Below are positions 58,404-64,000 of a stretch of DNA of 64,000 nucleotides, piece after piece. The notes below the pieces were generated by a model that was not told the origin of the DNA, ran no database searches, and worked only from the letters and a program-made list of their open reading frames with translations. Within the stretch, counting starts at the first letter, position 1; each line of letters begins with the position of its first letter. The DNA comes from Streptococcus suis (GTDB taxonomy: Bacteria; Bacillota; Bacilli; Lactobacillales; Streptococcaceae): NCBI GenBank assembly GCA_024583055.1, contig CP102145.1, positions 1,240,001 through 1,304,000 of the forward strand. The letters are read 5' to 3'. Made by a program: the position numbers and the translations under genes.

Positions 58404-59279
58404 CTAATTTAATATCGTTTGAATAGTTGCGAAATCTAGACGTTTCATGGTCAACACTGCATCATTAACAGCCTTGATAGTTTCTGGGCTAGCCGTATCG
58501 TATGCTGCCATCAACATACGCGGTACAATCTGCCAAGAAATCCCAAACTGGTCCTTGACCCAACCGCACATTTCCGCCTCTGGCACTGCTGATAGGAGGT
58601 CATAATAGAAATTGAGCTCATCCTGACTATCCACATAGACCATGAGCGAGAAGGCTTCGTTGAATGAAGCTTCACCACCGTAGCCGTGGTCCATGACAAT
58701 CAGTTTCTGTCCACCGACGAGAAGTTCCGCATAGTTCAGTTTGGCAGCCTCAACAGCAGCCTCCCCTTCACCATAGTAGGAAAGTTGACCGACACTAGCC
58801 TGAGGGAGCTTGTCCTTGTAGTAGTCCAACATTGGCTGGGCCAAACCAACCTGATCCTGAGAGAAGAGCAGGCAGATGTCAAACTGATAAGGCTTGTCCA
58901 AGTCGGGTGCATAAGACAGTTGCCAAGACAGACCAAAGCGGTCTTCCAACCAGACATAGTAAGGGCTGAAGGGATACTCTCCCAAAGGCATGAGAATACG
59001 ACCACCTTCTGACAAGGCTTGGTACAAACGTGCCACTTCATCCTTGTTGGCTACATTGACCATGAGGGACATGGACTCATTGAGCTTAAAGTATGGACCC
59101 GCACTAATAGCCGCCAAGGTCATATCGCCCAGTTGAAACTGAATCAAATCAGAATCACCCGAAGGCGTATCCGTAATGGTGTAGGTCCAGTCAACATTGC
59201 CACCGAAGAGGTCCACATAAAAAGCCACCGCTTCTTTTGCCTCTGTATCATACCAGAGATGAGGAATAATAGGTTGCAT
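58404..59279 (-). CDS. VOC-family (PhnB/glyoxalase-like) protein, two domains
   Basis: 291 residues from MQPIIPHLWYDTEAKEAVAF, with AAGGAG upstream of the ATG. Two related halves of about 140 residues (IPHLWYDTEAKEAVAFYVDLFGG... and FDICLLFSQDQVGLAQPMLDYYKDKL...) each end in a FGLSWQ or FGISWQ motif. The family includes PhnB-like and 3-demethylubiquinone-methyltransferase-like proteins; the reaction is not known. Confidence 0.82.
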   Translation of the reverse strand: MQPIIPHLWYDTEAKEAVAFYVDLFGGNVDWTYTITDTPSGDSDLIQFQLGDMTLAAISAGPYFKLNESMSLMVNVANKDEVARLYQALSEGGRILMPLGEYPFSPYYVWLEDRFGLSWQLSYAPDLDKPYQFDICLLFSQDQVGLAQPMLDYYKDKLPQASVGQLSYYGEGEAAVEAAKLNYAELLVGGQKLIVMDHGYGGEASFNEAFSLMVYVDSQDELNFYYDLLSAVPEAEMCGWVKDQFGISWQIVPRMLMAAYDTASPETIKAVNDAVLTMKRLDFATIQTILN

Positions 59280-59386
59280 AAGATTTCTCCTTTTCTTTCG
59301 TCTGCCCATTATACCACACACTTGTCCGTACAAGTTCACAGAAAAACTTCCTATGCTATAATAGAAAGATAGAAAAGGAGCAAGCT

Positions 59387-59887
59387 ATGGAAATCTGGAA
59401 CGCCTACACAGCCGACGGTCACTTGACCGACCACACCCTCACACGAGGAGAAGCCATTCCCGACGGCCTCTACCACCTAGTCGTCGAGTGCATCATCCGC
59501 CACCACGACGGCAGCACCCTCTTCATGAAACGCGACAGCACCAAGCCCTCCTACCCTGACTATTATGAAGCGACAGCAGGAGGTTCGGCATTGTTTGGGG
59601 AAATAGCAGAGCAGGCTATTTTACGCGAAGTCCGCGAAGAGACAGGCATTGAGCTGACAGCTGACCAACTCCGCCACCATACACACTTTGTCGCCCATGA
59701 TGACCAGTGTATCTTCCACTGCTACTGGGCTGAAACCGACTGGGACAAAGCTGCTATCCAACTCCAAGCCGAAGAAACCAGCAACTACATCTGGGTCCCA
59801 CAAGAAAAGTTGAAAGATTTCCTGGAAACAGAGCTCGTCATTCCAAGGCAGAAAGGCTATGTGGAGAGGCTATTTTTAGAAAGCTAA
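59387..59887 (+). CDS. Nudix hydrolase
   Basis: 166 residues with the box GGSALFGEIAEQAILREVREETGIE. The start NAYTADGHLTDHTLTRGEAIPDGLYH resembles isopentenyl-diphosphate-isomerase-like Nudix proteins (YfcD type); the substrate is unknown. It has an extended -10 (TATGCTATAAT) about 30 bases upstream and AAAAGGAG before the ATG. Confidence 0.88.
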   Translation: MEIWNAYTADGHLTDHTLTRGEAIPDGLYHLVVECIIRHHDGSTLFMKRDSTKPSYPDYYEATAGGSALFGEIAEQAILREVREETGIELTADQLRHHTHFVAHDDQCIFHCYWAETDWDKAAIQLQAEETSNYIWVPQEKLKDFLETELVIPRQKGYVERLFLES

Positions 59888-59902
59888 ATTCCCCTAACAG
59901 AC

Positions 59903-59936
59903 AAATCCCCGCCGTCATGTGACAGCGGGGATACTT
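59903..59936. terminator. Terminator between Nudix and mmuM
   Basis: ATCCCCGC (59905-59912) and GCGGGGAT (59925-59932) pair around a 12-base loop, then ACTTTTA. An almost identical hairpin lies at 62370-62400. Confidence 0.75.
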
Positions 59937-60884
59937 TTATTTCAAACCTGCAACTAGGCTAGTTATATCAGCTGGTCGGGTACGGCAACACCCTCCAACT
60001 ACCTTGGCACCCAGTTTGTGCCATTCAAGTGTATTATCCAGAAGGGAATGGCTATCGTCTGCTTTTTCCTTCCAAGTTTGAGTGGCTCCATCATAGACTT
60101 CCCCAGAATTCGGATAAGTCACAAATGGTTTATCCGTTTTCTCTCTTAACTTGCTAAGGAAAGCTGTGAACAGCGAAGGAGCTGTACAGTTAAGACCAAC
60201 TGCTAAAATCTGCTCACTGCCGTTAACCAGCTCTGCTATTTTCTCAATTGATGTTCCGTCAGAAATCGACTGACCATCCTGCGAGGTGAAACTAATATAG
60301 GCTTCAGCCTCTGGAAAATCCTCTGCCAGCAACTCTACCAAGGCTTGTGCTTCAAGAACATTGGGAATGGTTTCCAAAGCCAAGAGCTCAGCCCCATGTT
60401 CTAAGAGAAGCTCAATTCGGCGACGGTGGAAGTCTTTTAACTCTGACAGACTAATGTTGCCATAGTCACCCGTGTATTCAGCACCGTTGGCCAAATAGGC
60501 AGCGTAGGGACCCACATCACCTGAAATGAGAGGGTAGGTTCGTTGTACTTTTTCAGCTTCAGATAATTCTGTCCAGACCTCATCACGCGCTTCCTTCGCC
60601 AAATCAACGGTCAAGCGAATGAGTTCCTCTGCCTCTGCTTGTGACAAGCCAACTTCTGCTAATCCTTCAAAGGTCGCCTGATAGGTGGAGCTTGTCACCA
60701 AGTCTGCCCCAGCACGAACGTAGTCCTTATGAATATCCTTGATGTACTGGGGATTTTCCAATAGATACTTGGCAGACCATAGCTTGCCCGATACATCATG
60801 ACCTCGAAACTCTAATTCTGTTCCCAGAGCACCGTGCAAAATAATGTATTCCTTTTGTTCTAATAGTTCTTTAAAACGACCCAT
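59937..60884 (-). CDS. mmuM: Homocysteine S-methyltransferase
   Basis: Uses S-methylmethionine to methylate homocysteine, giving two methionines. The 315 residues have LHGALGTELEFRG at the start, VGLNCTAPS and the zinc site VVGGCCRTRPADI. It is 9 bases after the permease gene. Confidence 0.92.
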   Translation of the reverse strand: MGRFKELLEQKEYIILHGALGTELEFRGHDVSGKLWSAKYLLENPQYIKDIHKDYVRAGADLVTSSTYQATFEGLAEVGLSQAEAEELIRLTVDLAKEARDEVWTELSEAEKVQRTYPLISGDVGPYAAYLANGAEYTGDYGNISLSELKDFHRRRIELLLEHGAELLALETIPNVLEAQALVELLAEDFPEAEAYISFTSQDGQSISDGTSIEKIAELVNGSEQILAVGLNCTAPSLFTAFLSKLREKTDKPFVTYPNSGEVYDGATQTWKEKADDSHSLLDNTLEWHKLGAKVVGGCCRTRPADITSLVAGLK

Positions 60885-60893
60885 ACTCTCCTC

Positions 60894-62270
60894 CTACCAC
60901 TTTTTAAAGCGGATATAGTGATAAATATAGCAGCCAATCATGAAAGGAACACCGAAGTATAGACCGGCACGCTGTGAAGGATCCCAGCCGATTCCGATGA
61001 TGGAAATAACCAGCAGAACAACCGTAATCCATGGCAAGGTCGGTGAGAAGGGCGTCTTGTATTCCAATTCATCTTCGCTGTGATTCTTTAAAAATTCACG
61101 ACGGAAACCGATTTGTGCAAGCGGAATAGCCAACCATGCAATGACAACCGCAAAACCAGCGATAGAAACCAGGGCCAAGAAGATGGTATCTTCTGCATAA
61201 ATTGAGGCAATCAAGGCGATCACAACACCAATCATGGACAAGATCATGCCACGCATAGGCACACCGTGCTTGTTAATCTTCACCAATTCCTTACTGATCA
61301 TGCCTTCATTGGCCAAGGACCAAAGCATACGACTTGAAGCGTAAAGTCCTGAAGTTGAGGCCGATAAGATAGCTGTCAAGATGATAAAGTTCATAATGTC
61401 AGCAGCATAAGGAAAACCTATCTTGTCCAAGACAAGTACGAACGGTGCTTCTGTCACACCTGCTTCTGACATAGGAAGTAGGGCTGCCAAAACAACGATT
61501 GTTAGGACAAAGAAGATGACCAAGAGACCGATTGTCGATTTAATGGCTTGCGGTACAGCTTTCTTGGGATTATCTGTTTCACCTGCCGCAATTCCGATCA
61601 TTTCCACACCTGAAAAGGCATAGTTAACAGACAGCATGACCGTGATAAAACCAACCAGACCGTTAGGAAGTAAGCCGTTACTTGTGATATTGTTAAATAG
61701 CGGCGCAGCTTTGGTTCCCTCAAATGGCAAAATACCAAAAATAGCCAAAGTCCCAAGCACGATAAAAGCTGCTATGGCATAGACCTTGATAGACGAGAGT
61801 GCATCCTCCGCCTTGGCAAACCAGCCAACAGATAGGGTGTTCAAACCAAAGACAATAACTGCAAAAATCGTCGCAAAAACCCAAATTGGCACACTAGGAA
61901 ACCAGCGTTGCATGAGCTGGGCTGCCCCAACAAACTGCGAGGCCAGAGCAACGACCCAGCAGAGCCAATACATCCAGGCCACCATGAAACCAGTACCTGG
62001 ACTGATAAACTTGGTCGCATAGGTGTGGAAAGATCCAGTCACCGGCATTGCAACCGACAATTCACCTAAAGAGAACATGACCAAGTAAACCATGACAGCT
62101 CCAAATAGATAGGCCGCAATAGCTCCAAATGGCCCAGCCTGTGCAATGGTATAGCCTGAACTTAAGAATAAACCAGTTCCGATTACCCCACCGATAGACA
62201 ACATCTGCAAATGACGACTGTTCATCTCGCGATTAAAGGTCCCTTGATTTTCAAAATTATGATTTTCCAT
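60894..62270 (-). CDS. mmuP: Amino acid permease, likely for S-methylmethionine (MmuP)
   Basis: 458 residues of the APC superfamily with twelve helices; MNSRHLQMLSIGGVIGTGLF is the N-terminal consensus and GVEMIGIAAGETDNPKKAVP the conserved loop. Substrate is inferred from mmuM next to it. An imperfect methionine-regulator box lies upstream. Confidence 0.85.
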   Translation of the reverse strand: MENHNFENQGTFNREMNSRHLQMLSIGGVIGTGLFLSSGYTIAQAGPFGAIAAYLFGAVMVYLVMFSLGELSVAMPVTGSFHTYATKFISPGTGFMVAWMYWLCWVVALASQFVGAAQLMQRWFPSVPIWVFATIFAVIVFGLNTLSVGWFAKAEDALSSIKVYAIAAFIVLGTLAIFGILPFEGTKAAPLFNNITSNGLLPNGLVGFITVMLSVNYAFSGVEMIGIAAGETDNPKKAVPQAIKSTIGLLVIFFVLTIVVLAALLPMSEAGVTEAPFVLVLDKIGFPYAADIMNFIILTAILSASTSGLYASSRMLWSLANEGMISKELVKINKHGVPMRGMILSMIGVVIALIASIYAEDTIFLALVSIAGFAVVIAWLAIPLAQIGFRREFLKNHSEDELEYKTPFSPTLPWITVVLLVISIIGIGWDPSQRAGLYFGVPFMIGCYIYHYIRFKKW

Positions 62271-62350
62271 ACACTCTCCTAAATTCTTGTGATTATTCTA
62301 TCATATCATGGATTTTCAGAAAACTCTTATATCGTTTTCAACGCAACGTT

Positions 62351-62367
62351 TATAACTGATAACTATA
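62351..62367 (-). promoter_or_regulatory. Candidate MtaR/MetR box of mmuPM
   Basis: Minus strand TATAGTTATCAGTTATA matches about 12 of 16 defined positions of the streptococcal methionine box I recall (TATAGTTtnaaACTATA). It lies some 60-70 bases before a probable -10 (TATGAT 62305-62300 or TAGAAT 62300-62295) with a poor -35. Confidence 0.45.
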
Positions 62368-62369
62368 AC

Positions 62370-62400
62370 AAATCCCCGCTATCACAGGACAGCGGGGATT
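62370..62400 (-). terminator. Hairpin after gltX
   Basis: ATCCCCGC (62372-62379) and GCGGGGAT (62392-62399), nearly the same as at 59905-59932 including the loop. It ends gltX just before the mmuP control region. Confidence 0.7.
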
Positions 62401-62406
62401 ATTTCA

Positions 62407-63861
62407 TTACAAACTCCTTAACATATTCTCAATATGCTGGATAGATTTTTCACGACCGAGCAGGTAAATGGTATTTGGCAACTCTGGTCCGTGCATTTCG
62501 CCTGAAACGGCGATACGGATTGGCATGAAGAGGTTTTTGCCCTTGATGCCTGTTTCTTTTTGAACAGCCTTGATTTGCGGGAAGATGTTATCTGGTTGGA
62601 AATCTTCGTCCGTCATGGCTTCCAATTTTTCCTTAAGAGCATTGAGGACAGTCGGAACAGTCTCACCTGCCATGACTTCTTTTTCTTCATCCGTCAATTC
62701 TGGAAAATCAGAGAAGAAAAGGTCTGTCAAACCAACGATTTCATCCGCAGATGACATTTGTGGCTTGTAAAGTTCCACCAATTTTTCTGCCTTGTCTGTC
62801 AAGCGACCAGCCTCTTCCAAGAATGGTTTAGCAAGGTTGAAAATGGTCTCCAAATCAGCTTTTTTGATGTATTCATTGCCCATCCAAGCCAACTTTTTCG
62901 GATCGAAGGAAGCAGGAGACTTGCTGAGGCGTTTTTCATCAAAGAGTTGGATAATCTCCTCTTTGGAGAAGATTTCTTCCTCACCACCAGGAGTCCAACC
63001 CAAAAGTGTGATAAAGTTGAAAACAGCTTCTGGCAGGTAGCCTTTTTTGCGGTAATCTTCGATAAAGGCAAGGGTATTGGTGTCACGTTTGGACAATTTT
63101 TTACCGGTTGCAGAGTTGATAATCAAGGTCATGTGGGCAAACTCTGGTGCTTCCCAACCAAGTGCTTCATAGACCATGAGTTGCTTAGGTGTGTTGGCGA
63201 TATGGTCATCTCCGCGGATAACGTGCGAGATTTCCATCAGATGATCATCCACCACCACGGCAAAGTTGTAGGTTGGGTAACCGTCACGTTTCTGGATAAC
63301 CCAGTCACCACCGATGTTGCCACCTTCAAACTCAATCTCGCCCTTAACCATGTCATTCCACTTGTAGATGCCTGCTTCGTTGACAGCCAAGCGGACTGTT
63401 GGAACGATGCCAGCTGCTTCACGCTCTGCGATGTAAGCTGCTTTTTCATCCTCAGACATGCCTAGAAACTCATTGATATAACGTGGTGTTTCCCCAGCTG
63501 CTTCTTGGCGCTCACGCTCTGCTGCCAGCTCTTCTTCGGTCACATAAGATTTATAGGCCTTACCTTCAGCCAAGAGTTGATCAATATATTGTTGATAAAG
63601 TTCCAAACGCTCTGACTGACGGTAGTTCTCATGTGTCTCTGGGCTTTCATCCCAATCAATCCCCAACCAACGTAGGTTTTCCAACTGAGAACGCTCACCA
63701 TCCTCCACATGACGTTTGCGGTCAGTATCTTCGATACGGATGATAAAGTCACCACCGTGATGACGGGCAAAAAGATAGTTAAATAAAGCTGTACGGGCAT
63801 TACCGATGTGTAGTAGCCCTGTTGGACTTGGTGCATAACGCACACGAATTGGTTTAGTCAT
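62407..63861 (-). CDS. gltX: Glutamyl-tRNA synthetase
   Basis: 484 residues from [15 protein letters not shown]. The HIGH-type motif is [13 protein letters not shown] and the KMSKS-type motif [11 protein letters not shown]. As in other Gram-positives it probably charges both tRNA-Glu and tRNA-Gln. AGGAGAG precedes the ATG at 63861; the frame extends back to 63894 without an RBS. Confidence 0.96.
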   Translation of the reverse strand: MTKPIRVRYAPSPTGLLHIGNARTALFNYLFARHHGGDFIIRIEDTDRKRHVEDGERSQLENLRWLGIDWDESPETHENYRQSERLELYQQYIDQLLAEGKAYKSYVTEEELAAERERQEAAGETPRYINEFLGMSEDEKAAYIAEREAAGIVPTVRLAVNEAGIYKWNDMVKGEIEFEGGNIGGDWVIQKRDGYPTYNFAVVVDDHLMEISHVIRGDDHIANTPKQLMVYEALGWEAPEFAHMTLIINSATGKKLSKRDTNTLAFIEDYRKKGYLPEAVFNFITLLGWTPGGEEEIFSKEEIIQLFDEKRLSKSPASFDPKKLAWMGNEYIKKADLETIFNLAKPFLEEAGRLTDKAEKLVELYKPQMSSADEIVGLTDLFFSDFPELTDEEKEVMAGETVPTVLNALKEKLEAMTDEDFQPDNIFPQIKAVQKETGIKGKNLFMPIRIAVSGEMHGPELPNTIYLLGREKSIQHIENMLRSL

Positions 63862-63923
63862 GTTTCTCTCCTGTAAAATTTCAATCAAGAACATTATAGC
63901 ATAGTTGCCCCGCAGATAACAGA

Positions 63924-63951
63924 AAAATCAGCCTAAGCAGACTGATTTTGA
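63924..63951 (-). terminator. Terminator overlapping the stop of the partial gene
   Basis: Minus strand AAAATCAG and CTGATTTTT pair around a 10-base loop that includes the TAG stop. Confidence 0.6.
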
Positions 63952-64000
63952 GGTGTTTTTTGCTTGCGGGCCAGCCAGTAGAGGACGTATAGGACTAAGA
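63933..64000 (-). CDS. C-terminus of a membrane protein gene, 5' end outside window
   Basis: The only frame that fits reads LVLYVLYWLARKQKTPQNQSA then TAG: the end of a hydrophobic helix and a basic tail. The 21 visible codons do not allow a family call. A terminator overlaps its stop, so gltX is a separate unit. Confidence 0.5.
   Translation of the reverse strand, partial: LVLYVLYWLARKQKTPQNQSA

Noticed and set aside
62758..63465. 235-residue plus-strand frame opposite gltX
   Set aside because: Antisense shadow of the synthetase core; no RBS and odd composition.
63862..63932. T-box or regulatory leader for gltX
   Set aside because: The gap is too short and shows only the terminator of the gene upstream.

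Overview
The window looks like a chromosomal segment of a Streptococcus, most like S. suis. The reasons are the gene orders argG-argH-rnpA-yidC-jag-rpmH, yajC/uppS-cdsA-eep-proS and tatD-rnmV...ksgA...rsgA-rpe-thiN-rmuC-yhaM...purR, a Gram-positive polC, a fused gshF, CtsR-ClpC, and extended -10 promoters of the TGnTATAAT type. Species is inferred from memory of gene order, not from a search. Most genes lie on the minus strand. There is no rRNA, CRISPR array or prophage; the only tRNA is a Leu(CAG).

Layout. 1-3936: polC, cut by the left edge. 4033-7676: dihydroxyacetone utilisation genes, dhaQ-dhaS divergent from dhaKLM, with a near-consensus DhaS operator between them. 7705-9134: an IS3-family (IS150-like) element that landed in the loop of the dhaKLM terminator. 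9467-14692: uppS-cdsA-rseP(eep)-proS, with a repeat array in the rseP-proS gap. 14850-17911: an inserted cassette holding an Rgg-type regulator, a divergent 31-residue peptide gene ending in DFPWFWWL, a secreted permuted-papain hydrolase that appears to start at CTG, and an anchored beta-propeller-like protein. 18268-20357: yajC, a small membrane protein, purA. 20767-25962 (plus strand): gshF, hslO (apparently leaderless), dusB, and an anchored C39-like cysteine peptidase. 26024-30854: pnuC, nadR, clpC, ctsR with its CtsR box. 31034-33071: a RelBE-type pair, a thioredoxin-like protein and purR. 33163-38390: conserved housekeeping block (kinase, yhaM, rmuC, thiN, rpe, rsgA). 38526-44278: a frameshifted antiporter, a dispersed repeat, tRNA-Leu, an LtaS-like enzyme and a polytopic membrane protein. 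44480-49274: ksgA, a TPR protein, YefM-YoeB, a type I toxin with antisense RNA, a Nudix protein, rnmV, tatD. 49502-54285: an M20 peptidase, a lipid kinase, rpmH, jag, yidC, rnpA. 54372-58301: argH, argG with ArgR-like boxes, niaX and niaR with a perfect 36-bp palindrome. 58404-64000: a VOC protein, a Nudix protein, mmuM-mmuP, gltX and the end of a membrane protein gene.

How parts work together. dhaK/L/M form a PTS-dependent Dha kinase that DhaS-DhaQ should switch on with Dha. niaX/niaR and nadR/pnuC cover two routes of NAD precursor salvage. mmuP/mmuM bring in S-methylmethionine and convert it to methionine. The candidate new system is the Rgg-peptide-hydrolase cassette. It sits next to eep, which encodes the membrane protease known to mature streptococcal peptide pheromones. 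The type I toxin locus is complete: a holin-like 27-residue toxin, a convergent sigma-A promoter for an antisense RNA, and terminators on both transcripts.
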